The position numbers and the translations under genes are program-made. The notes under the pieces are model-generated. The model did not search any database, was not told the origin of the DNA, and worked only from the letters and a program-made list of their open reading frames with translations. Below are positions 35,908 to 49,433 of a DNA stretch of 64,000 nt, piece by piece. Source of the DNA: Artemisia argyi (taxonomy: Eukaryota > Streptophyta > Magnoliopsida > Asterales > Asteraceae); NCBI GenBank assembly GCA_030686995.1, contig CM060692.1, positions 13,001,465-13,065,464 on the forward strand. Reading direction: 5' to 3'. Numbering within the stretch: the first letter of the stretch is position 1; each line of letters opens with the position of its first letter.

Positions 35908-36035
35908 ATCGACAATTAGGTGATGATGAAGCAATGGCTTTAGGTGAAATGTTTATAATAACGCCACCAACTAGCGGTTGGGGTTTGTATATTGACAGAC
36001 TTGATATGTTGCTCACCCGTTCACTAAATATCAAG
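35908..36035 (+). pseudogene. Lysyl-tRNA-synthetase-like C-terminal exon fragment
   Basis: Exon-like 128-bp segment between a CTACAG acceptor and a TCAAG|GTTTG donor. It encodes [33 protein letters not shown] and NIK. This matches the motif 3 region near the end of class II lysyl-tRNA synthetases ([33 protein letters not shown], from memory). About eight residues before PPT seem to be missing, and the motif 3 glycine after GWGL is Tyr. No other exon of the gene is found nearby, so it is a captured fragment and not an active gene. Confidence 0.72.
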
Positions 36036-36350
36036 GTTTGTTCTTATTTCAATTTTTCTAATATTTTATTAATTCATTATGAGTGTTTATTGGTACTCAA
36101 GCATTTAATACGAATGCAAGTGAAACAATAATATCAAGTGGGAGGCTTTGCAGATGGTGTTCGTGTCAAGGAGGTTGGTTTTAAACCTTTTTCGTTTAGG
36201 CAGGAAATGAATAGATGAAGTAGTTCATATCAATCATCATTCATAAAACTGTATTTTCACTTGCTGTGTATGTGAATGCTTTCTATTTATTGAGGAAAGT
36301 CTATATTTATGTGCGGGCCAAAATTGGTCGTGTTGGGTATTGTATAATCT

Positions 36351-36700
36351 AAATAAGAAGTGTATTTAATAAGTTTAAAAAAACTATAGGTTTAGAATAG
36401 CAAGATATTTCTTTCAATGTAAAACGAACCTATGACGCTGTATGATTTCTAATTCGAGTTAAGCAACTGATGACCAATTCAAACATTGTTTGACCCATTT
36501 CACTTTTTATTCTTTTGTACTGTATTTTGTAAATAAAAAGTGAATTTAATAAGTTTACAAAAGCTATAGGATCAACATAGCAATATATCTCTTTCTATAT
36601 AAAACGAATCTATGACGCTATAAGAATTATAATTCAAGTTAAGCAACTGATGACCAATTTAAACGTGTTCGACCAATTTAACTTTTAGCTAATTTTCTAT
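36351..36700. repeat. Two-copy tandem duplication, about 180 bp
   Basis: The segment starting AAATAAGAAGTGTATTTAAT (36,351) recurs as AAATAAAAAGTGAATTTAAT (36,531), and similarity continues through TATGACGCT and GTTAAGCAACTGATGACCAA to about 36,690. No coding potential. Probably a local duplication in the Helitron body. Confidence 0.75.
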
Positions 36701-36900
36701 ATTTACTGTTATTAATAAAGCAAAACTTGCAATTGACTCATTTAATATAAGTGGTATAAAATGAAAACTCTAATGGGCACGAATGTATTTGAATGAGAAG
36801 TTGAAGGATGAGTGTTATATGTTGTGGTAACTTCTGGTTTGAATGGAAGATGAACGAGACTTTGAGCATGAACGATTTGACATGTGGGTTTTCATCAAGT

Positions 36901-36945
36901 ACTCCCTCTGTCCCTAAATAAATTTTCACTTGGAGTTATTTCGAC
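36901..36945 (+). mobile_element. Possible Stowaway MITE terminus (fragment)
   Basis: TACTCCCTCTGTCCCTAAAT resembles the Stowaway terminal repeat (CTCCCTCCGTCCC after a TA duplication). The matching inverted end was not found before 37,227, so this is a truncated copy or chance. Confidence 0.35.
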
Positions 36946-37227
36946 TTTAGGAGTTTATAGGCGTGATTTACCTTTAAATGCCACTCCCGAAGAAATGATC
37001 ACATAACTGATGGGTAATTTTCTTTTAAGAATATATCATTTAATTATACCATAAAAGAATCTCCATTATTTTTGTGTCATACCTGACGTTTGGTTAAAAT
37101 TAGGTATCATGGTGGAGTCTTTGATATCTAATCAGTTGATGGAAAGTTACTTCAACAGCTTGCAACCAAGCAAACCATATATGTGAAAGTCTATTTATAT
37201 ATGGAACCCTATCAGTATGTACGGTAC
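36946..37227. other. Unassigned Helitron body, left flank of element E
   Basis: No recognised gene. It ends in GGTAC (37,223-37,227), the target-site duplication of element E. The sequence continues at 53,323. Confidence 0.4.
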
Positions 37228-40200
37228 TGATTCGTGAAAATCAAGTTATAGTATAGATAGTAAGCTCAAGAAATCCGCAAAGAAATACGGATAATCCGAG
37301 GTCGTATTCCGTGTGAAGGGTGAATGGAATTCCGAATTATCGATTCGGAAAACGTGTCGTGAAAAGTGGTAAAAAGTGATTTGAAAGAGATTACACTAAT
37401 GAAATACTAAATGAAGCACAAATAATCAATTAAGCACGTAATTCAACTAAACAAACCAAAAACGTAACGTAGAATCCAAAACCGTAAATTAAAACGTGAA
37501 ATAAACGTCAACGCGCGAAATAAAACGCGACTTTTAAGCTACGCGACTCCTACGGATTTGAAAATAATTTCTAAAAATAAAAAATGATAAAAGAAAATTT
37601 TGAGAAAAAGAAAAATATTTTTTTGACTTTTTATGTATTTTTTATGAATTAAAAACTATTTTAAGTAATTAAAAATTAAAAGAAATTTAAAATAAAGTGA
37701 GAAAAACAAAAATTAAATTTTGAAAATTTAAAAATAACTAAAAAGAAATTTTAAAATTAAAAACTAATTTTTTTGGCTTTTTATGTAATTTCTAGAAATT
37801 AAAAACAATTAAATCTAATTAAAAATTATTAAAAATTCAAAAGAAATTCAAATTAATTGAGAAAAATACAAAATAAATTTCTAAAAATCTAAAATAACTA
37901 AAAATAATTTTCTAATATTTTTTTGGATTTTTCTGGACTTTTTCTAATTTTTTTGGGTTTTTTGGTAATTAAAAAGTATTTAAAAATGATTAAAAAGGAA
38001 AATTAAATAGGAAAAATAGCAAATAAGCTTGGAAAAATCTGAAAATTTCAGGAAAATTCTAAAATTATATTTAAAAGCTAGGAAAAATAAAAAATTGGAA
38101 AAATAAGCAGTGGAACTGCTGATTGGATAAAAACTGCTTATAAAGAGTGCTTATTAATAAGCACTTTGACCAAATTTGACTCAAAACTTTGACCAATGTA
38201 TTATTAGAGTCAAATATGCTTAATGGAACAGTTAAGAATCAAATAGAACTCAGAAGCACAAGGAAATGAGCAAACAGTTGATATAAGCACAAATAGCAAT
38301 AAGCAATAAGCACAAGCAAACTAGCAAAAAGTCAAAGATCAACTGAAACAGTATCTTTGGGTATAAATAAGCTCAGAGAACCAACCAAACACAACTTATG
38401 ATCAACCAAACCAAGTTGCAGCCCTGATTATGCAAACAGATACTATGGTGAAATCACCTACTAGATGAGGCAAATAAGCAGCTTCCAATAAGCTGATTAA
38501 GCTGAGCTTATGGGTGCGAAACTCTCACTACCAACCTGAGAACTTAGAAACCTCACAAATCCTTACTCTAAAACTCTAAAGCTTATCTAAACAATCCCTA
38601 GAAGCTAAGATGAAAATGATGGTGCAGGGGAATAAATAAGCCAAACAGTCCACTTTAAGCTTAATTTAAGATAAGCCAAAGATGTCCAAACCTGAAAATT
38701 CTTTTTAATACTAGTAAACCTACTGCTAAACTATTCAAAACAACAAACCAAATGAATTTCCAAAAAATATTGAATGCTACACAGACCCACAAACTTTGGA
38801 ATAAAAATTGAGTTCAAGTATGATTTGACTTTTTGATTTCCAAACTATTTTGACTAAATTGAAATTCCAATGACAAAATCTTACTGAAAATGTTTAATTA
38901 AGCTAGTTAATGAGTGAATTTTGTTAAAGCTATAACTAATGCAATTACTCAACTAAACATGCAACCTAAAACCTAACTGATATGTGATTTAAAAAAAACA
39001 AATGATTTTGACTTATGATGATATTTGAACTTGTTTTATGAAGTATTGACTCTAGTAATAACCAAATGACTAATTAAAACCAAATGCAACCTCAGAAAAA
39101 AAACTTAATACCAGCAAATCAATTAGATCCAAACACCCCTGATGTGACTGATCTATACAATACCACCACAGATCAGTCCAACTTAATCCATATCTCAACC
39201 AATCAACTTCACTAAGTTCCAAAAAATTATAATGAATCCAGAAGAAACAGATATAGATACCCTACTACTCAGACCACAGATGTGCTAAATTCAGTCACTC
39301 AATCAAAGATAGACAGTTACATGAAAACAATGAAACAGTAAAATCAAGCAAACTATAAAATCCTATCAAAATAAAGTAAGCTAAAAACTGATATACAAAT
39401 AAGAAGTAGAAAGAAGTGCAAGTAAGCAGACTAAGCTACCACTACTGATTATGCTATAAATGAAAATTTAAGACGAAAAAATTAAAATAAGGACTTACGA
39501 ACCCCTTCAGCCAAACAGAAGGGGACTCCCACACAGCCTGTCTCTAAGACAGGCCAAAAGCTCCTTATTGGCTGTCTTCAAACTCCAAATAAGCTAGGCT
39601 TATTGCAATAAGCTATTCACAGTTGACTCTTTGACTTTTAAGAGAATTGAGAGAATTGAGTTTGGTGCCTTAGAGAGTTTCACAAAAGCTATATAAAGCT
39701 GATATGAAACTGTATAAACAATAAGAAAGCTTATTGAAGCTTGTTGAATAAGAACTTAATACTTTTTTTATTTTATTTTATTTTATTTTTTTTTTTATTT
39801 TTTTTTATTTTTTTTATTTTTTATGTAAACTTTAAATGACAAAAGGTAAATAAGCTGAAATAGAAGAACTGAATTTAAAAGGCAATGATAAGATAAAAAC
39901 AATAAGCTGAAAGCATAAAGTAAAAGCAATAAGCAGTAAATGAAATTAAGTAAATTGCAAGATAAGTAAATAAGACAATTTAAATTTCATTAAAATAAAA
40001 TTTCATTACAAGGAATAAAAATAAGCAGCATAACACTAAAAAAAATGGCACACTAGATACATGATATGGAGGGGGTATATATAGCTGAGCTGAGGAGAGG
40101 TGAGGGCTTGTGTCCAGGCTGGCTATCCGCGTCATTTGTGTTTTCTCTGAGCTCTTCTCAACCGTAAGATTATATTCCAGATGCTTCCACTTGATTTGGA

Positions 40201-41110
40201 CCCTTGATTGATTGATTTGATTGATACTAATCCTCCGTGTATACTCCCATTGGTCCACGCGTCCCTATCTGTCATGTGCTGACATTCCCCTGACACGTGA
40301 CTACTCTTCTAGAAGGCCAATCATGGGGTAATTATTACCCAATCGGGGTAATTGGGCGTGTGGTGAAACTAGGGTTCTACGTACAGTGTTTTTCTGGGTG
40401 AGTTATTATTATGGGGGGCGGGTAAAAAGGAATTGGGGGTATTTGTTAGTTTTTAGTGTTGACCGGGGTAAAGGGTGAGTTGACCAAGGTATAGCAGGCC
40501 GGGTCAAAAGATAAAGAGTGGTGGGCTTGGGTGTGTTGGGCTGGTGGGAATTTTTGGGTATTGGACAAGTTTTGGATTATGCTATTATCTTGGATCCGGT
40601 TGTTTTTATGGTATAGGATTAGTGGGATTAAACAAGGACCTTTTATGTAATTATTGAAGCCTTCAAGGACTGAAATGGTAATTCTTCAAAGTATGATCCA
40701 AGGGTCTTTATTGTCATTTTCTGAATTATGAAGGATCTCTTTTGACTTTTCTTCGATATTCATTCCAAGGACCATTTGTGTAATTCTCTGAGACTGCAGG
40801 GACTAAATTCGCCAATTTCTCCAAACTTTTGCCAGGGACTAAACTTGGAAAATGATGAATCTCTGAGGTTGAATTTGACTTTTTGAGCTTGTATTTTGAC
40901 CATTTGACTTCCCCGGCTTCGGCTTTTAACACTTTCCATTCTCGTGCTCGTTTTTGTCGGTTTTGGTGTCGATTTTGTTCATTTTCCTCATATCCGTACC
41001 TGCACATACACAAATACAAAAACATGCATTCTCTTGGCATTTTTTGTTAGTATTTGGTATTTTTGGTCTGAAATAAAGCCTAAAAAGGATGAGTGAATAA
41101 GCACTCATCA
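37228..41110 (-). mobile_element. Element E 3' LTR
   Basis: On the plus strand it runs TGATTCGTG...CTCATCA. A minus-strand TATA box (CTATATATACC) lies at 40,075-40,085, giving U3 of about 1 kb and R/U5 of about 2.85 kb. The region 37,560-38,100 is very AT-rich (AAATT/AAAAT runs), and a T/A-rich low-complexity tract lies at 39,763-39,824. Confidence 0.95.
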
Positions 41111-43107
41111 AAATCCCCCAGACTAAGGTATTGCCGTGCCCTCACGCAATGTCATCACCTCACGCTTAAGAGATAAATAATTTCAAAACCTCTCTTTACT
41201 GACGTTGTAAAGTAGCAATGATGTTCAAGAGAGATAGTAAAATCATTTATTCTCAAAAACGCTCCGTTTTCCGATTTTTATGAATAACAACTACAACTAC
41301 TCTTTTTGTACTTTTTCATTTTTATATAAGTGACGGTTTGCCTTGACTTTCATTATCAATTCTTATCTGTTGATAACTTTCAGGGTCTACGAGTAGAAAC
41401 ACTTCTCACAGAGAAGAGACCGTACGGATAAAAATCGTCATCCTTGATTTTTCACAAGCTCCCAAACTAAGCGTAAAATCGAAATCATTGTTTACCAGAA
41501 GTTAGATGCTAACACTGCCCACAAAAGTTACTTGTGTATTACCTCTTGTTCCCAGTTCCTATGTTTTGTATCTCAGGATTTTAATTTGTTGAGAAATGAA
41601 TTGCTTCATATTTTTCTCGTTTTGATATTTGTTAGTCCGATAAGAGCACAAAATTTGAACGTTAAGTAGTTTCAAAACTTTCTCTCGAAAATCTCTGCAT
41701 ACAGAAATCGGGTCCACATGAAGGTCTCTGATTTAACACGATTTGTGGAGGTCCCCTTTTTATTTACGACCGAGACATACCATGTTTGATACCCGAAACG
41801 AAAGCTTTTTATTAGGGAAACCCCCGGAGTCGAAGTTTGGCATTTTTGCATAATCATAAGCACTTTAATAATACTTTTGTCCTTAGTCCTTTATTCTTTT
41901 ACAGTCAACGGTTTATGAGCCGCCAAGATGTAAGAGCTTTATTATGACTTTGGATTTCTATCCGTTGCTTTTTGTAGCTTTGGATTCCTCTGCCTTTTTA
42001 TTTTGGCTTTGGACTATTATTATCGATATTCATAACTATATGCCAAACCCCAAGTCCTACGGCCTTTACTAAGATCACAACATCGGCTGCGAACCGGCAA
42101 GATGCAATAGTCTATTTCACCGTAACACTGGCAGTACCTCAATGTGTACCAAACCCCCATATGCAGAAATTTTGTTGGGAACGAGAAAAAACTAAGTATT
42201 GCCCAAACCGTATACCCTTAATTAATCCTAGACATCTATATTTATATATTAGTGTGCAAGCTGGTGGGAACAAGGAGGCCACAAGTACCTCTCGTGGGTT
42301 TTTTAAATCCCAGTAATGCGATCCGTGTATAGCACGAAACTTCTAAATAAACTCTATCATTCCTCGATCTCCGCAAATTTAAAATCCCAAATAATGAGAT
42401 CCGCGGATGCTTAGCCATAATCTTTTGATTATTTTGGTTAAGGGAAACAAGCTAGGGCTCAACACGCCCGGTCAAGTCGGAACATTTATTTCTACTCTCG
42501 CCGGTAGGAAAGTCAAAACAAGGTGTCAAAACTTATTATTCATAACATATATATTTTTTTTTTTCATTTTTTTTTTTTATTTTTTATCATTTTTTTTTTT
42601 TTTTTTAATTATAAAGCGGTGACAAAAATTAAAAATTTTTGGTAGGAAACGGAGTTGCGTAAGTTAACAGCTCAGACGATGGTACAGGTCAAATCGAATC
42701 GAAGATTCACCCCCCCCCCCAGACTAAAGTGAAACATTGTCCTCAATGTTTTAAGGGACGGGTAATCCTACGTAAAATCTAAGGCCGTTTATTAAGTATG
42801 CCAAGAGATAAACGTTAGTCGATAAGATTTTGGATATGGTGAATTTCCGAAAGAGCAGCGAAGGATGAGACTCGAGTGGAGAAAACGACAAACTACGAGC
42901 ACGAGAGTCCTCAAACTTCGGGGAAATTCCTGAACATTCATAAACAACACCCACGAAAACACGAGTTTGGAAAGGGTCGCCCCCCTCACATCACGTTACT
43001 AAAGAAATAAGAAAATAAAGAAGATGAAATGGATAAGCATGGGGTGCCTCCCACGAAGCGCTTGTTTTTGTTCACCGAGTCACATGAGCTTGACTCGATC
43101 CCCGAAT
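41111..43107 (-). other. Non-coding region between pol and the 3' LTR of element E
   Basis: Begins, on the minus strand, after the pol stop at 43,108. It contains an internal polypurine tract (minus-strand TTTAGTCTGGGGGGGGGGGT, 42,709-42,728), T-rich low-complexity sequence (42,540-42,607) and the LTR-adjacent polypurine tract (41,111-41,120). Long stretches match 2388-4236 of element A. In some Athila elements an env-like ORF sits here; none is readable in this copy. Confidence 0.75.
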
Positions 43108-46100
43108 TTAATCGTCCTTGGGGAAAGTCTGGAGATCCGGGACAACCATGGGTGGTATGTCCCCTCCAAAGTAATGTTTAACACGATGACCATTCACCTT
43201 AAAATTAGGACCATTAGGTTGAGCAAGTTCAACGGTCCCATAGGGAAATACTTGGGTAATGGTGAATGGTCCAGACCAACGGGTTTTTAACTTGCCCGAG
43301 AAAATCTTTAATCGAGAATTGAAAAGAAGGACTCGGTCACCAATATTGAAGACGCGATCTTTAATTTTAGCATCGTGAATCCTCTTTGTCTTCTCTTTGT
43401 AGATCAAAGAATTCTCATAGGCCTGATCACGAAGCTCGACTAATTCATTCAACTGAACTTTTCGGTGATCACCCGCGGTTTGAAGGTCAAAATTAGCATG
43501 TTTCAAGGCCCAGTAGGCCTTGTGCTCAAGTTCAAAGGGCAAATGGCAGGCTTTCCCGTAAACCAGCTTATATGGTGTACACCCAATTGGGGTCTTGTAA
43601 GCGGTCCGGAAAGCCCATAATGCATCTTCTAATTTGTCGGCCCAAGAGGCACGAAGTTCACCTACGGTCCTTTCTAAAATACGTTTCAAGCCACGATTGG
43701 AAACCTCAACTTGACCACTCGTTTGTGGATGATATGCCGTAGAAAGACGATGTGTGACACCATATTTAAGCATAACTTTCGCAAATTGATCATTACAAAA
43801 ATGTGTCCCACGATCGCTTATAATAGCACGAGGCGCACCAAATCGGGCAAAGAGACTTTTAAGAAATTTTACTACAACTCGGGCGTCATTGGTGGGTAGC
43901 GCCTTCGCTTCGACCCATTTAGACAAGTAGTCGACGGCCACGAGTATATATTTGTTACCACGAGAAGACGGGAATGGACCCATGAAATCGATACCCCAGA
44001 CGTCAAAAATTTCACAGACTTGGATGGCATTTTGAGGCATCTCGTCCTTCTGAGAAATTTTTCCTTGACGCTGGCAAGAATCACATGATTTAACCAACTC
44101 ATGAGCATCCCGGTAAATCGTCGGCCAGTAGAAGCCGGAATCAAAAATTTTCTTAGCGGTGAAGTTGGCACCATGATGTCCCCCCGTGGGTCCATTGTGG
44201 CATGCCATAAGAATTTCAGCGGCTTCCGTGCCGTGAACGCACCGCCGGATCACTTGATCCGCACAAATCTTAAACAAATAGGGATCGTCCCAGAAATAAT
44301 GCTTAACATCTTTGAAGAATTTTTTCTTCTGCTGGAACGACATCCCTTTCCGGATAAAATTCCCCGCATGGTAATTTGCAAAGTCGGCGAACCATGGGGT
44401 ACTAGAATCACTATGTGATAAACTCCCCAGTGTCTCAAGAGGAAATGCTTCGTTAATCTCCTTTTTCTCGAAAACGCTTTGGTGGGGATTCTCTAAACGC
44501 GATAAGTGATCAGCAGCAAGGTTCTCAGCTCCCTTTTTATCTCGAATTTCAACTTTGAATTCTTGAAGGAGGAGAACTCACCGCATCAAGCGTGGCTTAG
44601 CATCTTGCTTTGCCATAAGGTACTTAAGAGCCGAATGATCCGTGTACACTATGCATTTTTTTAAAAGCAAATAAGATCGAAACTTTTCAAAAGCGTAAAT
44701 GACGGCTAACATTTCTTTCTCAGTAGTCGTATAATGGTATTGAGTGTCGGTCATTGTTTTACTATCATAGTGTATCGGCTGAAAATGTTTGGACTTGCGT
44801 TGCCCCAGGACTGCACCAATAGCATAATCGCTAGCATCGCACATTAGCTCAAAAGGCAAGTCCCAGTCGGGGGCAATTAAGACGGGAGCCTCCGTTAACT
44901 TCTTTTTAAGAACATTGAATGCTTCGATGCATTCATTTGAGAAGATAAATGGAGCATCTTTTTCAAGCAATTGTGTCAGAGGCCGGGCTATCTTAGAAAA
45001 GTCTTGAATGAAACGTCAGTAAAAGCCGGCATGACCCAGAAAACTTCTAATTCCTTTAACGGTCGTGGGATGAGGTAATTTCGCAATAACGTCGACTTTA
45101 GCTCTATCGACTTCAATCCCAGATTTCGAAATCTTGTGGCCGAGGACAATGCCCTCCTTGACCATGAAATGGCATTTCTCCCAATTTAGAACCAAGTTGG
45201 TGTCTTCACACCGTTTCAGCATATTTTCTAAATGGGAGAGGCACGAAGTAAAAGAATCTCCATAAACCGAGAAATCATCCATGAAAACTTCCATGGTTTT
45301 CTCGATCATATCCGAGAATATCGACATCATACACCTTTGGAACGTGCCTGGAGCATTGCATAAGCCAAAAGGCATACGACGATAGGCAAACGTACCATAA
45401 GGGCAAGTAAAGGTAGTCTTTTCCTGGTCCGGAGGGTCAATTGGTATTTGAAAATAGCCGGAAAATCCATCAAGAAAACAATAGAACTCATTTCCCGCTA
45501 GGCGTTATAGCATTTGATCCATAAATGGAAGTGGGAAATGATCCTTACGAGTCGCGTCATTCAATTTACGATAATCAATACAAACTCTCCATCCGGTAAC
45601 AAGACGTGTCGGAATCAATTCATTATCTTCATTTGTAACGACGGTCATTCCACCTTTCTTCGGTACGCAGTGGACCGGGCTAACCCAAGAGCTATCCGAG
45701 ATTGGATAAATCATTCCGGCATCGAGGAGTTTGATAACTTCCTTTTTGATAACCTCATGAATTTTCGGGTTAACCCGTCGTTGTTGCTGAACGGATGGTT
45801 TGAAATTGTCTTCAAGTAAGATCTTATGCGTGCAAAAACGAGGGTCGATACCCTTAATATCCGAAATTTGCCAAGCGATGGCACTCTTATGCTTCCTGAG
45901 CACATCTAAGAGACGTTTCTTCTCCTCATCTTTAAGATCTTTAGAAATAATAACGGGAAGTTTATCGGTTCCTTCCAAAAATGCGTATTCGAGATGAGGA
46001 GGTAAATCCTTGAGCTCGGGCTCCGGAGGATTCTCAGTAGACGGCTTAACTTCTTTAACGTCGGCCATTTTAAAGTCAAGCGGAGGGAGGGACGGGTTGG

Positions 46101-48903
46101 GATCTTCATTTAACAATTTCTCAATCAAAAGTACATCCCCCTCCGGGTCACAATCGGAATGATCAATTTCCGGTGAAATCGAATCATTAGCAAGAAAGGC
46201 CTCGATCTCTTCCAAAATGAAATCACTTCCCTCAAATGGAGTAAGGGAAGGGGAAGGATCGGAAATTATCGGTTCAGAAGAATGAGTGGGATTGCCACTC
46301 GAAGCATGTTCGGTAAAACCAAGTAACTCTTGAGCATACTCCTCCGTAACTTCATCGATAACGTCGATTCGGTTAACGGAATATTTGTCAAACTCGGAGG
46401 AGTACCTCGCGGTTTGATCCAAGTTAAAAGTTACGGCTTCGGTACCAACGCGTAAGGTAATTTCTTCATCGAAAACATCAATCAAAGCACGGCCAGTCCT
46501 TAGGAAACCTCTTCCGAGAATGAGAGGTACCCGCGGATCAGCATCAAAATCAACAACGACAAAATCGGCAGGGAAATGGAATTTTCCCACATTAACAAAG
46601 ACATCCTCGGCTATTCCCATCGGGCGGGAAGTAGATCGGTCGGCAAGCTCGAGGGTCATACAAGTCGGAGTTAAATTGGGTAAAGACAACTTCTTCCAAA
46701 TTGATAACGGCATTAGGTTAATGCTAGCACCAAGATTGGCCAAGGCGAAGCATTGAACCATCCCAGGAAAATTACACGGAATGAGAAATCGACCGGGGTC
46801 TTCAAGCTTTTCGGGGAGCTTTTTGAGGATAACTGCCGAACAATTCTCATTCATCTGGGTGCGAGATTTTTCAAACAATTTTTCTTTGTTATTTAAAAGA
46901 CCTTTTAGCATAGAAGCAAATTTAGGCATTAAAAGTATAGCATCTGCGAGAGTTATGTCAAAATGTAGTTCTTGAAAAACTTGGTAAAACTTTTCCATCT
47001 GAATTTTATCTCTCTCACGGTGCGTTTGTTCATTTAGGCGTGACGGATAAGGCAAATTAACTTTCACGGGATTTTCAGTTTCATTAACAACTTTATCTGT
47101 TCCTTTAGACGTTGGGACCACCGGAGGTTGGATGTTCTCGGTCCTTCCATTATTACTAGGAATTTCCGTATCCGTTGTCGCCTCGGTTTCACGGACGACT
47201 ACCTTGGGAGACGAAGAAGAAGAAGGGGTAGTCGGAGCCGTTGGTCCATCGATAACAATACCACTCCTAGTCGTGATCGCCTTAGCATCGCCCCTCGGGT
47301 TAGCGATCGTGTTGCTTGGAAGAGTACCCGAGCCCGAGGGTCGATCATTTAAAGACTTCTTCAATTCGGTCATTTGATTGATTAACATTTTATTCATTTC
47401 CTCTTGACTTTTCATAAACTGCTTAAGTAATTCATCCGAAGAAGATTGATTCACAACTGGGTTTTGAAAATTTTGACCACGATTGTTGTTATTGAAACCT
47501 TGATTCTGAAAATTCTGATTTCCATGATTGTAATTAGCATTTTGAAAATTTCCATGAAAATTCCCTTGATTCGGGCCTTGATTGTAATTTCCCCGATTTT
47601 GATTTTGAAAACCATTGTTTTGATTCTGAAAACCATTGTTCATCCGATTTTGATTAGTATTGTGATTGAATTGATGATTTCGGTTTTGCACATTTTGATT
47701 AACTTGATTGACTTGATTAACTTGAGACGGTTGATTAAAACCGGGTGGTCCAACATAATGATTTGAACGGTAGCTAAGAAGATTTCGGTCACCCTGTGGT
47801 TGGTATCCGTTACCGCCCATATTGTAGGTTCCCGAAGTAGCATACACATTCTCGTGAGTGTAGCCACCGGTGGCTGGGCACTCAAAATACGAATGAGGAC
47901 CACCACAAGTCTCACAAACATTGTTCACCATATTGACTTGATGGTTCTTGACTTGATTTTGATTCTGAGACGTTTGGTGCATTCTTAAAACAGCAGTCGA
48001 CAAATCATCGAGTTTCTTAGTAATTGCGGCTATTTCAGAATTAGACGTAGAAGAATTGTGAGCAACGGTTGTTCTTGACTCATTCCTCTCGGCAGAGGAA
48101 TCCCAGTAATTGTAATGAGCAGTCATGTTCTCAATAAGTTCGTAGCAATCTTCAGGACGTCGTTTCATAAAAGTTCCACCCACAGCTGCATTGATCGTGT
48201 CCCGATGTCGCAAAGTCAAACCATTGTAAAACGTATCAATTATCGTAACAAGAAGCATGTTATGGTTTGGACACCGATCAATAGCAAGCTTATAACGTTC
48301 CCAAGCTTCGAATAAAGATTCGTCGGGAAGCTGACGGAAATTGCTAATATCGTTTCGAAGTTTCGTCACCATCGATGGTGGAAAATATTTTGCCAAGAAC
48401 TTCGATACCATCTCTTCGAATGTATGAATCGAGTTCTTGGGAAGACGATCAAACCACGCGGTAGCATGATGAGTCAAAGAATAGGGGAAGAGAGAAAGAC
48501 GAAGGGCGTCATCGGAGACCCCATGTTGTTTCATACTTTGGGTGACGGTTAAAAATTTGTCGAGATACTTGTTAGCATCGTCACCCGGTAAACCGTGAAA
48601 TTGGCACGAATTCTGGACTTGTTGAATCATATGGTGCTTAAGTCCAAAATCCGTAGCCTCAATATTTAGAGGGGCAATCGGACCGCCTCTACCGTGCATT
48701 GTCGGTTGACACAGCTCCTCCATCGTTCGGAGATCGGGAGCTGGTGCATTTTGAACAACACCCACCGGAGGGTGTTGATTGTTGTGGTTGTTTTGTTCCA
48801 TTTCCGTGATGTTAGGGAAACGAACTTTGTGTGTGTGACGTATCAAACTCTCAGGGTTCGATAATGGAGAAATAAGACGTTTAGAAGATGACCGGGTGTT
48901 CAT
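43108..48903 (-). pseudogene. Element E gag-pol polyprotein, one frame with three stops and a protease Asp-to-Asn change
   Basis: From the ATG at 48,903 (MNTRSSSKRLISPLSNPE) one frame runs 1932 codons to 43,108 with no frameshift. Stops lie at 45,505 (TAA), 45,016 (TGA) and 44,578 (TGA). Domains: gag capsid core about residues 60-270; zinc knuckle CETCGGPHSYFECP about 329; Asn/Gln-rich linker; protease about 700-780 where the active-site triplet reads NLG (AAT, 46,735-46,737) instead of DLG/DSG; RT with VCIDYRKLN, MPFGLCNAPGTFQR and FMDDFSVYG; RNase H (MCDASDYAIGAVL; YTDHSALKYL); integrase zinc region ([11 protein letters not shown]) and DDE core ([30 protein letters not shown]). It encodes particle and replication enzymes in active elements. 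This copy cannot make full Pol without readthrough, and its protease is probably dead. Confidence 0.95.
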
Positions 48904-49411
48904 ACACCACAAAAACTCAAATTTTGAAAAATAAAAGGAAAATCAAATTTTGAAAAGGAAAATCTTTTTGTATTTTTGTTTTTTATAAAGAAAAAGTTAA
49001 ACTTAAACTTTTGTTTTTCTTTTTCAAACGTTACGTTAATCGTAAACCGTTTCCCTTAATCTACTCGCGACGGAACGGGAGAGAAGAATGGATCTCTCTT
49101 CAGCTTGCAATTTAATGTCAAAGCTATTCGTATTTTCCGCTTATTCGGTTGTAGAATCAAAGTAATCCGACTCGCAACTAATTTCACGCGTAGTTATATT
49201 GAGAGACTTTTTTGGTTTACAACGCCCTTTCTTTCGATCGGAACGAGGCTGTAACTTTATTATTATTATTTTTTTTTTTGGTATTTTTGTGAAAACACTT
49301 TAGGAAAAGTGTTTTTGATTTTTCGATATTTATATAATATATACAAAATAGAGGAAGGCTTATCAAAACACAATTTTTCAAAAACGAAATTTCAAAAATT
49401 CACTTCAACCT

Positions 49412-49429
49412 TCCCCGGCAGCGGCGCCA
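49412..49429 (-). other. Primer-binding site of element E
   Basis: The minus strand reads TGGCGCCGCTGCCGGGGA, four bases inside the 5' LTR edge at 49,434. It is the same class as in elements A and B. Confidence 0.88.
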
Positions 49430-49433
49430 AAAT

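Noticed and set aside
35898..36131. Complete small gene around the LysRS-like motif
   Set aside because: The ORF extends past splice-site-like edges into intron-like sequence. Only the 128-bp exon-like part has protein similarity.
41111..43107. env-like gene of an Athila endogenous retrovirus
   Set aside because: No long ORF, signal peptide or transmembrane pattern is readable between pol and the 3' LTR.
47128..47377. Plus-strand ORFs within element E
   Set aside because: Shadows of the minus-strand gag-protease linker.
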